A stretch of DNA of 64,000 nt from assembly GCA_030248215.1 (NCBI GenBank), contig JASANG010001480.1:33466-97465 (forward strand). The letters run 5' to 3'. A model generated the notes under the pieces. It ran no database searches, was not told where the DNA came from, and saw nothing but the letters and a program-made list of their open reading frames with translations. The position numbers and the translations under genes were made by a program. This stretch comes from Enoplolaimus lenunculus (taxonomy: Eukaryota; Nematoda; Enoplea; Enoplida; Thoracostomopsidae). Position 1 is the first letter of the stretch; each line of letters starts with the position of its first letter. Below are positions 1-20,333 of this stretch, in pieces.

Positions 1-469
1 TATTTTAGCGTTCCGCAAGCTCTTATATCAATGCAAGCAGTGCGTTCACGCAAACGCTGCAACCAAAAAATTTATGGTTTTGGTTCTTATGGGATAATTG
101 CATATATAATAATATGTTGTCTCTTCTTCATATCTTAAAAGTTCATTACAACAGCTGGAACGCTGCTTAAAATACGTATTTGAATCGTTCCAGCTTTAAT
201 AATATGGATGAGCAGTATTTTGAGATGTGTCGCATACTGTAAACGAATATTTGATGCCAGATTTGAGGTTTAATCTCTTTAATGTCGAGCGGTGATTGCA
301 AACGATTTCCACCATACATCACCAAATCCAATTGTATTCTTAACACTTAATTTTTCTGTTAATGATTGTGTCAGCCATTCTGAGACTCCCATCGCTGATA
401 CTTATTAACACAAAAGAACCTCCTAAAGCTGTGGCCGGTAAGGTCGAGTTCAACCTAACCCAAGCCCGT

Positions 470-655
470 AGGCAACTCACCTTGTAAGGGGGGTGGTTGA
501 AAATTTTCCAGGAGGGGCATTGAAGGGTTTTCAATCAGTTACAAGCAAGGTTGAAAATTTGCTACGGGAACCAAATCTTTTCCAAAGGGGGTTGACCGCT
601 ATTTGGCTCCCGTTGGCTACGGACCCGATCAAGCCCCTCCCCTGGTCACTAGTGC
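470..655 (+). mobile_element. Repeat family I, copy 1
   Basis: Family with a TAGGCAACTCACCTTG-type left end, GTTTTCAATSAGTTACAAGC, AAGGTTGAAAATTT and right end TTGGCTACGGACCCG. Also at 23875, 32655, 37205, 40155 and 40590. Reads like a short DNA transposon with GGGCC-GTAGC ends. Confidence 0.65.
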
Positions 656-683
656 CAAAATATAAAACACTGAACTCAATTAC

Positions 684-8808
<8,125 letters not shown>

Positions 8809-9798
8809 AATATACTAAATATATTTTTCTAAAATATTTTCTAAATTTCAATTATTTGAAAACGGAACTTGTGAAACAATACAACCGGCTGAAAACATTA
8901 AAAAATTTTAGTCCATGGGTCAGCGAACTGACCGTAGGCGACTGTGTTTTCGTTGCTGTAGCACACAATTTTACCAGAGCACAACTGGGAAACAAACACT
9001 GATTTTAAAATTAATACAATTTGAGTTTGAAATTTTAAAATTATTTTAGGGAAAGGTTAACGGTCACATATTAATAACAATAGCCTAAGAGCCCATCCTC
9101 CGACAAAGCCCTCTGTCGATCCGTTGGCTGCGGACCTGATTCAAACAGTAATCACGGGTCGGGTAAAAAATTTTGCACAGTTTCAGCTTTTAGATTAACA
9201 TGTTTAGTGTTTGGGAGCTAACGTATAGACGAACCACAATTACCTATCACAAACTCTTTGTTTGGTCATCCTTCAGATCCGGCAAAAACCCAATCTTCAG
9301 TTCCGGTAATTGTTTCCTACCTCCGGTATCTCCATAGCAGAAATGTATTTTTCACATTTTTGTCAATTTTGGCTAAAACTGTAATATGTTTATAACACGC
9401 CGAAAAACGCTATTAACCATTTGACAATACATCGCAAACAATAACAACAACAACAACAATTAAACAGCTTGCAGTCCTGAAAACATATGGTTTTAATTGC
9501 ATTTTAATCAATAATACGCCAAGGGGAAGCTACAAAAAAGACAAGCAGCCCCCCACCCAGCCACAAATTGATAGTTGTCCCGGTTGAGGCATTCACAATT
9601 GAAACGTTAATGATTTGGCAGTTCAGCTGAAAACTAATTTTGAAATATTTTTTTGAAGCTGGCGTTTACTGATAAGAGCTCTTGTTCCACTGAATAAACC
9701 CCAGTAGCTGAAACAACTTGTGGTCGTACCTGTTTTATCAATGGAAATTTTTGTGCAGTCTGCACTGGTTCAGTTATTATCATACACATAAGTGCGTT

Positions 9799-10189
9799 CA
9801 GGGTGAAACCAGAATCCCGGTTCCGGTAGGGATATCTGGTATTGTTTACCAACCGGTTCCGGTTATAAATCTGGCTATTTTTTCGCCGGAATTTTCCGTT
9901 ATTTTCGGTATTGAAAATTTTTCTCATACGAAAATTTAAGAAAAATTGACATGTTATTTTAACTTTTTGTTCTAAAACAGTCTGAGCGTGCATTGCCAAA
10001 ATTATCACTTTGTGTCATACTCTATAATTCATCATACGTTACCCCAACTACTGCATTTGTTTGAGGATTTTGGCAAAATAGCTTTAAAATGAATTTTTTG
10101 GTAACAAGTATTTTTTGTTTTCCGGCTCCGGCTTCGGTATTTTTTAACATTTCGGTTTCGGTACTCTTTATATATCCGGTTGTACCCTG
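9799..10189. mobile_element. CCGG-rich family L, copy 1 with CAGGG ends
   Basis: CAGGGTGAAACCAGAATCCC to CCGGTTGTACCCTG: inverted ends CAGGGTRMAACC. Interior carries GGTTCCGG and GGCTCCGGC motifs near both ends. CAGGG ends recall hAT elements. Confidence 0.7.
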
Positions 10190-10344
10190 GTCCATATATA
10201 TTTCTATCGCAATTTACCGATATATCTAATCATCACGCATTAATAATTGCAAAATGGTTTTAGTGTAATATTAATCAGAAAATCTCAGCAGACAATTGTC
10301 AAATCATTTGTTGCTATTTCTATGACGAATATAGGATTTTCCTA

Positions 10345-10603
10345 TGAGAACTTGCAGCTGCAACTTGCACGAAATACTTGCAGCTGCAAGTATTTTCAAA
10401 GGAATATTCCGATTGACCAATCAAACTGCAGGTGCAAAAAATTAAAGTGACTTGCAGCTGCGTTCGCAGGTCCAAACTAAATTAAATAACATAAATTCCA
10501 GTGAATAAATTGCAGCTGCCACAACTTCAAAGCTGTTTTGTGACCAAACAAGCGCGTGCACTAGTTTTTGCTGCAAAAACTTGCACATGTAAATAAGACT
10601 TTA
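10345..10603. mobile_element. MITE family F, copy 2
   Basis: ACTTGCAGCTGCAACTTGC motifs and a worn end TTGCTGCAAAAACTTGCACATG. No TTAA pair visible. Confidence 0.65.
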
Positions 10604-11260
10604 TTGTGTTTTGAAATTTTACAGTTCTAAAGCCATGTTGCTAGGCATATATTTCAATTTTTTAACATTTAAAACATGCGAGTCGAATATGTAAGTTTTT
10701 GACGTACGTGTAAAATACAACACAACATTTTGATTAAATATTTGGCAACAAAACACATTGTGAGTTTCAGATGAACAATTTCTATCGCAATATCATTTGC
10801 GTGACAGGATTGGCCGGATTTAATGGGATGCTTCCGGTATCCAGAATGAGGATTTTTTAAAATTGTTATCGAATGTAACCACACACACACTGAAACACAA
10901 GATTCAGAGACAGACCCAAGCAGATGGGCCAAATTTATTAACTGAGACCTGCAGCCCCAGCTAAAACAGCCGTTTGTTTCACTTTTTTCAACATTTTAAG
11001 TGTATTTTTTTACTTAATTTTGGTCGAAAAAAATGAATAAAAAATGTTAATCGTTTGTCGTTTTACCTCAGTCGTATTTCCACCGTATAAAAGGCTCCTA
11101 CCGTCCCACATTTGATTGTGAATGCTTTCGGTAAACGGTTTTTGACAATCAAAACCAGGTGTCGCAAAATAAAGTATAATAAAAAACACAAAAAACAACA
11201 AATAAATAAACAAAAAAATGAAATATAAAACAGCTGAAAGAGGTTTTAATATACATTATA

Positions 11261-11399
11261 CACTGCAAAAAATGGTGAGTTAAATTCGACTCGAAAAGTC
11301 GCACGATTGACTCTGGCGGAGTCGAATTTAACACAGTCTGTGTAGTTCCGTGGAGCCTAATTCGGAGAGAGTCAATTTGACTGACCATTTTTTGCAGTG
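11261..11399. mobile_element. Palindromic MITE family C, copy 1
   Basis: CACTGCAAAAAATGGTGAG to ACCATTTTTTGCAGTG; nearly the whole element is an inverted repeat with GAGTC/GACTC motifs. Confidence 0.88.
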
Positions 11400-12428
11400 C
11401 AGGTAATGTTTAGAGACCCTGTAACAAGATAATACTAAAAAGTATTTGAAAGACAAAAGACAATGATTCTATGATGAATGTTAATTTTTGAAGCGTCTTG
11501 TTTGCCGGCAGGACTGCAATAGAGTAGACTTAAGCTTTATACCATTATTTCTTCATTTCAGATGGAAAGACAATTCTCGCCTATTGCGAATGGTTCTATT
11601 AAATTTCAGTAATTTTTAGCCTCCTTCAAACATTTATGTACCATAATAAATCTATTATACAACAAAATAAACAACAAATAAAAATACATAAAAAAATACC
11701 AAAAATTATATATCAAACTTGACAAGAGAGCAACGTTGCAACCGCAGTGTGTCACTAAACATTCTTGAATTAACCAAAAAATGGAAAATTTAGGCAATTT
11801 GAAACCAGCTGATATTTAGCAAACCAGGCTAAAACAGGAAGTGAATGCGTTTGAGTTCCATTTTCAAAATTTTCCGAAAAATATTCTTCGTTCTTAAAAA
11901 ATTAATTTCTTCTAAAATTACGGACGGTTATGGCCTTTAGCGTTGAGACTCCTGACATATATGTGTTGAATTTTAGCTTTTGAATTCTTAACATTTTTTA
12001 AAATATTCAGATTTTACACTTTATTTCATCAGTGGCGTTTCTGACAAATAAAGTTTGAAAATACAACGATGCGTCCCCTTTGGCTTGGTAACCTTGATCC
12101 TTGATCTCCTACTACGCGCACAGCCTTACCGCCTGGTTTATAAATCTTTACCAAAACAGGCAAAACATTATTTGACTTCCTCCTTTTACCATAACAGGAG
12201 CGGAAACCTCCCGTTAGAAACAAGAGTGCGCTGTATAGAAATTTTTTGGACGAGTTTACGTGTTAAACGACAGATTCTACTTCGAGATACCATAATGACT
12301 TTTAAAGCGAAAAAATTTTTCGTTCAAAAAACAAACCTCCTACTGTAGTAAAATTACCTGATATGAGAAGAAAACATGCGTTGTTACTCTCTCTCTGTCA
12401 TGGTAACGTTAACATTACATCCAAATCA

Positions 12429-12516
12429 AGATAAACATCGCTAAAACTAAATATACCCCCCAAATATTTGCAGTATCGCTAAAACTAAATATACCCCCCC
12501 CCCCCAAATATTTGCA
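12429..12516 (+). repeat. About 42-bp direct duplication with a C homopolymer
   Basis: CGCTAAAACTAAATATACCC plus AAATATTTGCAGT occurs twice; the second copy has a long C run. Confidence 0.85.
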
Positions 12517-12767
12517 GTTTTAATGTCATGGGCGTAGCATGGATTACCATTTCACGAGCGTAGCACCAGTCAGAATAATGGTTTTGACATCTGCAATCAA
12601 GCAGGTTTATAATCAGACGCCGTTAAAAGGACAAATTTTCATGCTCACAACGTTTGGGGGGTAAATTCAGCTGCCCCCACTGTTTGCAACCGTCATTCAT
12701 AAATATATATGGATATAATCCAACAATATGTTTTAAAGTAAAACATTATTTATTGTTATATATATGT

Positions 12768-12815
12768 ACGTAAATATATATATATATATATATGCATATG
12801 CATATGCATATATAA
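12768..12815. repeat. TA-rich dinucleotide run
   Basis: (TA)n with GCATA variants. Similar runs at 14100-14145, 16140-16180, 38985-39020, 44135-44175 and 45480-45545. Confidence 0.9.
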
Positions 12816-13306
12816 TTATACTTACGCTAAGACTATCACCGCAGTGTTATCATGAGACGTAAGAGCATTTTTTTCTAAACTTAGAAAACTAAAGTTTCTG
12901 TTGGTTTTAGTTCATTTTTCGTCTAAAATCAATGTTTAGACTTTATCAAGCCAGCTATCATTGTTCAAAAAATATGTCATTTTTCAAAATTCGCTGTTTA
13001 ATAAACACAAGTAAACTGAAATTAAAACACTGTTAATGAGTTAAAATCTATTTCGTACGGCGGAAGCTTACAAAAACAATTATTAATGGTAAAAAGTTAT
13101 AAAGGTTTGTTTTGTCGCCTTCTTAGATTCGTTTATTTTGAAGTTTAAAGTGAAAAAACATTGGGTCAGACTATTTGAAAAATATATATTTTTTGAAAAT
13201 TTTAATGTCGTGAAAAATGACAAAGTTTTCAATTCAGCTGGATAATAAATTACTTGTTTAAACTGCACTTGATTATAAGTTCAAGCTTTTTACATACGGA
13301 GTATAT

Positions 13307-13501
13307 GGTCCATGTTAAGGGGCGTCCAGGTTACTGGTGGGTCTATAAAAGAGTACGTTTCGATTCTAGATTACATTTTTTTGCTTAGGCTTAGGCTTTA
13401 GGCTCAGGCTTAGGCTTTTAGGAACACATTTTTGCAACGCTTAGGCTTAGGCTTAGGAATACGCTTAGTCTACTGTTACGCCCTTTAAAGTAACATTGGC
13501 C
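13307..13501 (+). mobile_element. MITE family B, copy B1
   Basis: Sister of family A with different ends: GGTCCATGTTAAGGGGCG and TAAAGTAACATTGGCC. Shares GGTGGGTCTATAAAA and GATTCTAGATTACAT with other B copies. TTAGGC core. Confidence 0.85.
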
Positions 13502-13654
13502 ATGTGTACTATAAGCAACACTGGACGTTCAATGATGAGCATTTTTACAATGGACCGCTGATGACAGACGCCTTCCATCCGAGTGACCGGGGTTCGAATC
13601 CTGGCTGTGAGGTTTGATTTGTGGTGAAATTGAGAATTAAAGACCCACACAGAA

Positions 13655-13795
13655 CAGTGGCGAACCGTTTTTGCGTGGGACTGCAATAGAGTAAGCTTAA
13701 GCTTTAGACTGATTTTTTTGGTTTAGGCTAATCTTAGGCTAGGCTATAGGCTTAGAAATATGCTTAAATTACTGTTTTATGACCCCGGTCTTTAT
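13655..13795 (+). mobile_element. MITE family A remnant A12
   Basis: Keeps the inner A sequence (GTGGGACTGCAATAGAG, AAGCTTAAGCTTTAGAC) and a decayed TTAGGC core; ends are worn. Confidence 0.65.
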
Positions 13796-14315
13796 GAAAA
13801 CAAACCAGAATTCGAAAGCGTTTGTTTCGCAGCGAAAGCTATAAACCCCACGGGAATGATAACAAAACTTATTTCGTAACGAAATCCGTTTCATTAATAT
13901 TAAGACAATATTTTTCTATCAATTTTGAGTAATTCGAATAATACAAAAATGAAAAATACACACAACACTGGTGGAGCACAACCGACTCTTAACCTCAGCA
14001 AACGGCGGAAACATCGCAAAATCACTTTTATATACTGTTTACTTATAAGCTTTTCAAATGTACGTTGCGTATTTTTTAATTTTAAGCTTATATCAGCGTA
14101 ATATATATAATATATAAATATATATAAATATATATATTATATCGCAATAAGAGAAATAGAATGAACCCTTAATATCGCTGCTTTAGTGATTACAGAACTG
14201 TTAGTATGCTTGAACAGATAGCAATAATGAATTTGATGCAAGCCTAAGCTTAACTTTAAACGAATCATAAATCTGAGCCAAACGCATGAACATTTTAAAT
14301 ATAATCCTAACAGCC

Positions 14316-14835
14316 TAAACCTAAACCAATTAGAATAAAGCCTAATCCTAAGCGGCTTAACCTAAATCAATTAGAATAAAGCCTAATCCTAAGAGGCTTA
14401 ACCTAAACCAATTAGAATAAAACCTAATCCTAAGAGGCTTAACCTAAACCAATTACAATAAAGCCTAATCCTAAGAGCCTTAACCTAAACCAATTAGAAT
14501 AAAGCCTAATCCTAAGAGCCTTAACCTAAACCAATTAGAATAAAGCCTAATCCTAAGAGGCTGAACCTAAATCAATTAGAATAAAGCCTAATCCTAAGAG
14601 CCTAAACCTAAACCAATTAGAATATAGCCTAATCCTAAGAGCCTTAACCTAAACCAATTGGAATAAACCTAATCCTAAGAGCCTAAACCTAAACCAATTA
14701 GAATAAAGCCTAATCCTAAGAGCCTTAACCTAAACCAATAAGAATAAAGCCTAATCCTAAAAGCCTTAACCTAAACCAATTACAATAAAGCCTAATCATA
14801 AGAGCCTTAACCTAAACCAATTAGAATAAAGCGTA
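14316..14835 (+). repeat. 41-bp minisatellite with telomere-like CCTAA motifs, about 12 copies
   Basis: Unit close to AATTAGAATAAAGCCTAATC plus CTAAGAGCCTTAACCTAAACC. Each unit holds three CCTAA-type motifs, as if a degenerate TTAGGC-like tract had been captured in a longer unit. Copies differ by a few bases. Confidence 0.93.
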
Positions 14836-15058
14836 ATCCTTCGGGTTGGCTACGCTCTGTCGTTTGGTTTCTTGTCGAAAATGAACCAATCGGCAGATAA
14901 ATGGAATGAAATTGCGCTGAAAAAAATATTTTGAAAAACGAAACATTTTTAAAAAAACACCCAAAAACACTTGACTTACACTCATCGACAGCGAACAACT
15001 ACGTCTTTACCAGAGGCAAATCCAAATCTTTCACAAATAGTAAATAACCAACACTTGA

Positions 15059-15130
15059 CAGGGTACAACCGGATATCTGCCTTTGGCTCCGGTACCGGCA
15101 GAATGTTAGCCGGACGTCCGGCAATTTCGC
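15059..15130. mobile_element. CCGG-rich family L end fragment
   Basis: CAGGGTACAACCGGATATC followed by GGCTCCGGTACCGGCAG. Confidence 0.55.
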
Positions 15131-16542
15131 AAGTGAAATTGTTTGTAGACTTGCAAAAAATGTATCGTTCGGTGTGAATGGCTACAGGCAAAATTATAAC
15201 TGCGAAACTATTAAAATGAGCAATTGCAGGAGTTGGACAGTTTAAAAATCTATTACTAAACTGGTAATAGCTGCTAGTGTGCATTTCAGAACATGAACCG
15301 TATACGCAATTTTTAACATAAATCCTTTTGCAAATTAGCAGCTTTTTGTTATGTCGTCGGGTTTGTATCCCTCAGTCCCATGACTTACCGGAATGCTACG
15401 ACGCCGCTGTTTACAACGAAAAGTCTGGACTGGCTACGGTAAATATTAAGATTACTAAATCTTTTACAAACGTATGCAAGTTTAAGGCACTTAATACTGT
15501 CATTATATATTGAAACGGGGAGTTCAAATCTCTCGCCCGCCTCCCGTGTCAATTTGTACGTTTATGCTTCCGTGTCTTTCGTCTTTGACCAACTCAAATC
15601 ACATTTTTCCAACTCAGAAAACGCTGTTTTTTTGTATAATAAACGCAATATTTAGGCACTTGCAGCGACAAAATTTGTTGAATAAAGTGCAAATACAACA
15701 CTCGGCGACGATTTGGCAACATAAGACAACTCGATTTGGAAGTGCAACTGGAGATTATGAACGATTATGTTGTCCTCTGTCACCCCCCCACGGAAAAAGG
15801 ATAGAGACCCCCTGAAACAAAAAAAATAATTCCCGAATATGTGGGGGTATGGTACAAGTGTCCCGCATTTGGCAGCTGCTTTTCACGCTCAGGTTTGCGT
15901 TCCCCCTCGGTGTTGGTTAATTAAATTGACAAAGCGAGCAAAATTGTTTTTGGTCACAAATATTGCGGCTTTAAGTGCACAAAATTGGTGTATGGAGTTG
16001 TTATTTATATATAATGTACATATGCCCGTTTACCTTTAGCCAGAGGGGCGTAAAAATACTCAGCCCCTATAGAAATACATATCCCACCTAGACGTTTTAG
16101 ACTGGCTTGACAGCCATGTGACATCGCTCCCATACGCTTGTTGATATATAATATATATAATATATATGTTATATATATATAGAACATTATCTGCAGTTTA
16201 GCAAGTGGTATGCTTACACAAGGATTACCTACAGTGAATTAAAGTCTGATTCTTAAGCAAAGTTAAATTTATGGCTTACAAGGGAAGTTTCATCGAAAAT
16301 CAAAGACCGAAATACGATTTCCTCAATTTCATTGCCAAATAAGTTTAACGACCACAAATTATACGACAGTGCAAACCTTTTAGTCAGCCGAACATATTTA
16401 ATAGGCGATGCTGAAAGAAAATTTTCAAAACGTGTCCGTTTTTTGAACGCACTATTTTAACTCAAAGTATATTTTGATTTTTTTCAGCTAATCCGAGGCC
16501 CAGGTTAATGATATGAGAAGGGTGTGGTTCGTAACCTAAGCC

Positions 16543-16996
16543 GGTCCATGCAAAGATCAGGGGCGTAACGTTTTTCTGTGGGACAAGAATAGAGTAAGCT
16601 TAAGCTTTAGACTATTTTTTTTGCTTGGCTTAGGCTTAGGCTTAGAAATATGCTCATTCTTATGCTTCGTCTTAGGCTTAGGCTTAGGCTTAGGCTTAGG
16701 CTTAGGCTTAGAAATATGCTCATTCTTATGCTTCGTCTTAGGCTTAGGCTTAGGCTTAGGCTTAGGCTTAGGCTTAGAAATATGCTCATTCTTATGCTTC
16801 GTCTTAGGCTTAGGCTTAGGCTTAGGCTTAGGCTTAGGCTTAGAAATATGCTCATTCTTATGCTTCGTCTTAGGCTTAGGCTTAGGCTTAGGCTTAGGCT
16901 TAGAAATATGCTCATTCTTATGCTTCGTCTTAGGCTTAGGCTTAGGCTTAGGAATACGCTTATAATACCGTTCCGCCCCTGTTCTTTACAATGGCC
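16543..16996 (+). mobile_element. MITE family A, copy A2 (higher-order TTAGGC array)
   Basis: GGTCCATGCAAAGATC... to ...TTCTTTACAATGGCC. Flanks CCTAAGCC and CCCAAGCC (7 of 8). The core is five blocks of TTAGGC units, each closed by a GAAATATGCTCATTC spacer. Spacer starts at 16645, 16711, 16777, 16843 and 16903 show a 66-bp (once 60-bp) higher-order unit. Confidence 0.9.
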
Positions 16997-17366
16997 CCCA
17001 AGCCTAACAAGACATTTGACGTAAAGCCGAATATATGGTCACCATGAGGCATACAAGCAAATAGTTTTACATCCGTTGGCATTTGCAGTTTCTGCTAAAG
17101 TCCTTATGTAAATTATTTTGTACTGCATTTTGAATTAAATTGGCTATAAGCAAGCTCAAATAGAAACGCAAACTATTCAAAACGTTTACAAAGTTTTTCA
17201 ACTGCAGCGATATTGTTGAACTATGGTATATACGAAATCGAATCGATCCTGCAGTGATCGAATTGTTTGTAGCTTACAATTAAACTTTCGTTGACATCTT
17301 TATACACAACGCAAAATTACCTCCGTTCAGTTTAAGTCAACGTAAAATTTGGTCAGTTTATACGAA

Positions 17367-17490
17367 GGCCAATGTTACGTTTAGAAGCGTTAACAGTATA
17401 GATTAAGCGTATTCCTAAGTCTAAACCTAAACCTAAACGTTGCAAAAATGTGTTCCTAAGCCTAAGCCTAAGCAAAAAATATAATCAAAG
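17367..17490 (-). mobile_element. MITE family B fragment B5
   Basis: GGCCAATGTTACGTTTAG end and GATTAAGCGTATTCCTAAG, CCTAAACC core, then lost. A second TTAGGC-type patch lies at 17600-17640. Confidence 0.7.
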
Positions 17491-18639
17491 AATGTATATA
17501 ATCTGTTTACAAAACGTTCTTCCCTATTTGCAACACATGTTTCTTTGAAGATTGCCGCAAGTGCAAATAGAGTCACCGCTCGAGGAATGAAGTGACAAAA
17601 ACTTAAGTTCTAAGCCTAAGCCTAAGCGTAAGCCTAACCAGTCAATTTTTAAATATCCCGTCTCTCTGTCCCGCCATGGGAAGGCCGCTATAATTAGTAT
17701 AGGTCGCTTCCCTGATGAAGGTTTTAAGCATACCGCGACGTCGTCTCTGGAGAATCAGGGTACCGGCCAAACGCGTCCCAGCTCGGCCTTATGCGGACGT
17801 CCATGTATTTATTACGGTATGTTTTAAGACAAAAATGTTTTAATTTTTCAAAATAATAAATTTAAAATTTTCAAACACAAAAGTATTAACAAATAACTTA
17901 AAATCAGCTGAATTGGGATACAGACATTTTTGAAAAGACGCTGTTCAAAGTTTAATGGTGGCAGTCGGCGTAAGTACAGTATAGCCGTCGTTGTCGGCAA
18001 CTGTAATAATAACCTACACTTCAGCTTTAAAAAAATTGAAATTCATTATTTACCATATAGGAATATCGCAAGTCGTAATTCAGCTCAACTCCGAATTGAG
18101 TTTTAGTCCAAAGCGGAATTATGACTTCGGCTAACTCAGTGCGGAGTTATGTCTGACAAAGCTGTGCGTTTCTTTTGATTGGTTACTTAATAGCCGTAAT
18201 CCAGCTTGATTCCACAAAGATGACATATTTTCTGCGCGGATTAATACAGTCCGCATGTTCGCCTTTTCCTGCTCGCAGAGCGCACATCATTTTGTTAAAA
18301 ACTTCTGCGTTGGAAAATACTGTTTTAATAACTCGTGTCTCATTGCCTGTTGGGCGTCAAATTAGCTTAGTAAAACAAACTGTTCGATTTCCAAGGCGAG
18401 CAATTGTAGCAGAGAAAGAATTGCGCCGTGGGCTAACCCAAATTGTAATTCCGCGCTATGCAAGCACAATTGAAGTTACATTGTCTATCACCAAGTGATA
18501 ATAGATGCTATACACATGGTTACGGGCAAACGCCCACCCTGGATATGTCAATTACGCCCTTCAGTACTGTGCCAGATAGGAAAACTTGGCCAAAGAGACT
18601 TATACCATCAAGAAATACAGTTACTTAGTAGTCTGACAC

Positions 18640-18875
18640 CAGGGTGCAACCGGAGTTGAAAAAACCGGAGCCGGAGCCGGAGATGGAGATCAACGTAACT
18701 TACCGGAGCCGAAGCCGGAGGTGAGGCGAAATTAGGTAGTAAAAATGATGGTTAATTAGTTAATTTTAGCCAATACCTGCAGTGGTTTTACGCTGAGTTC
18801 CTATTTTGCAAAATTATGCAAAGTTTTAACACCGAAATTGCCGGAACTTCCGGCAAAAAGTCTGCCGGAGCGGAG
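18640..18875. mobile_element. CCGG-rich family L, copy 3
   Basis: CAGGGTGCAACCGGAGTTG, ACCGGAGCCGGAGCCGG, then an AT-rich body and GCCGGAACTTCCGGC. Just downstream of the receptor stop codon. Confidence 0.65.
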
Positions 18876-19007
18876 GCCGATTGGCTGTTACAAGATTATT
18901 TCGAAACTCAAAAATATAACAGAATCAATCAACATGTCACTAATATTGGATTCTTTTAATGTTGTCGAAATAAATATTTTTTCTATTCGTAGGCCCGGAC
19001 AGACTCC

Positions 19008-20333
19008 TCAGTACCATGCTGGATGGAAAAACAACCAAAGGATCATAAAAATAGTCAACAAGTACAGTGTCATAGACGCAATTTCAAGCCGTTGAATAAG
19101 TTTCAGCCAATCACGAACGTTTGGCGGCTCAGCAGAATCAAAAAGTGGCCTAAACGATACATCGTGGACCGACGCCTGGGACCGGACCAGGGCCCGGCTT
19201 GTTTTCCTTGGCACTGTCAACCCGTGGTCTCCGCCCTGAGGTTGTTCTGAGGCTTGCATGGTTCCATCAGGCGCTGATAGCTGCTTACAAAGACGCCGGG
19301 AACTATGTTGTGATTTTAGTGAACTTAAATACGAAGTTAACGAGATTATTTCAGCGGTCAGCCGTTCTACTGCTTCTATAAATCCGATATTTTTACCGGA
19401 ACTCGTGCAGAAATGGTTAGGTACCCCTGCTGAATTAAGAACTTGAGTGGTCTGACAAGATTGACCGAGAATGCAACTTGGTGGTCCTGAACAATACAGG
19501 CCCTGCACAGTCCCACCTGAGCGGCCCAGTTCTTGACTTGCGGGACCAGACAGGGTAACGGCTGACATTTGAGGCCTCGAATTTGAAGACATGCCTTCCT
19601 GATGCCCGGTAGCCAATAGCGGGCCACTATTTTGATGAGCACAAAGACCTGAATCCAGCGTTTCAGCAGTAGCCAATGGGGCTGAAGTTGTCTTAACTGC
19701 AGGTGCGCGTTGACCAACCAGAGCTCGGGAAGCGGCTTTCTCTTTGTTGATTGGTTCAAATTGTGGCGATCCGGTGAGACTTTGAAACGCGCCAGCGTCC
19801 AATGACGTTTCGCTATCTTTAGACGCTCGCTGACTGTCGTGAAACTGGCACAGCTTACTATGAGCGACAGATACAATTTGATTAACATCGTTTGTGACGA
19901 TTTCTGGCTGTTCATTACTCGTAGTACCCGTTGGACCTTGCGTCAGAGCCCTTGGTGAACCGTGTGCAATTTGAAAATCGTCTAAAATTGCCGGGGGGCG
20001 CCTGCCAGCAGTTTGAGATCGCCGCAACGAAAGGCTGCATTTGAGCGGATCCTCGCTTGGTTCATTAGAGGTGTTATTTCTGTCCCGGTTTAGCCCTGAA
20101 ATTGGATAGACTGAACCAGGCCGAGTAGTCGGAGTCACTTTGGAGTAGTCAGGCGTATCACTGAAGCTCGTATATCGTTTCAGTTGAGCCGGCGACACGT
20201 CTTCGTTGATATGATTGGATGCTGGCTGTCGGCGTGAGTTTATCCTACGGTCACCGGTGTATTTTGTAGTTTTTGAGCAATTGTCGTTCCTATCGGACGT
20301 TTCAGCTAAGTCAGACTTTGCTGCGCATTTTTT
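19008..20333 (-). CDS. Receptor exon 8 (long M3-M4 loop, M4, stop)
   Basis: 442 codons including TGA. Acceptor atttag; begins KKCAAKSDLAETSDRND in phase with exon 7. Most of it is a Ser/Pro/Gln-rich hydrophilic loop. An amphipathic stretch (FIEAVERLTAEIISLTSYL) precedes about 65 more loop residues. It ends with WLKLIQRLEIASM and M4 TLYLLTIFMILWLFF. The loop is longer than in most nicotinic subunits. Confidence 0.92.
   Translation of the reverse strand, partial: KKCAAKSDLAETSDRNDNCSKTTKYTGDRRINSRRQPASNHINEDVSPAQLKRYTSFSDTPDYSKVTPTTRPGSVYPISGLNRDRNNTSNEPSEDPLKCSLSLRRSQTAGRRPPAILDDFQIAHGSPRALTQGPTGTTSNEQPEIVTNDVNQIVSVAHSKLCQFHDSQRASKDSETSLDAGAFQSLTGSPQFEPINKEKAASRALVGQRAPAVKTTSAPLATAETLDSGLCAHQNSGPLLATGHQEGMSSNSRPQMSAVTLSGPASQELGRSGGTVQGLYCSGPPSCILGQSCQTTQVLNSAGVPNHFCTSSGKNIGFIEAVERLTAEIISLTSYLSSLKSQHSSRRLCKQLSAPDGTMQASEQPQGGDHGLTVPRKTSRALVRSQASVHDVSFRPLFDSAEPPNVRDWLKLIQRLEIASMTLYLLTIFMILWLFFHPAWY

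Larger units (their letters stand above)
8809..19007. other. Intergenic region between PCBP and the receptor gene
   Basis: No exon with convincing splice sites and family similarity was seen. It holds L, F, C, B1, A12, A2, B5, the 41-bp minisatellite and simple repeats. 17640-18600 has an inverted patch of TCCGAATTGAG / GCGGAATTATGAC type at 18075-18150 but nothing I can name. Promoters of PCBP and the receptor 3' UTR must lie here but show no clear signals. Confidence 0.6.

Noticed and set aside
1-683. KH3 exon of PCBP
   Set aside because: No GXXG loop or KH-like pattern found on the minus strand; most of 470-655 is repeat family I.
12029-12348. Overlapping ORFs on both strands
   Set aside because: Neither frame resembles a known family, and both being open argues for chance.
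15660-15815. Plus-strand candidate exon RQNLLNKVQIQHSATIW after cacttgcag
   Set aside because: No downstream donor or family; composition ordinary.
16625-16950. CRISPR-like array of regular repeats and spacers
   Set aside because: The spacers are identical to each other and the repeat is a hexamer array inside a MITE in animal DNA.
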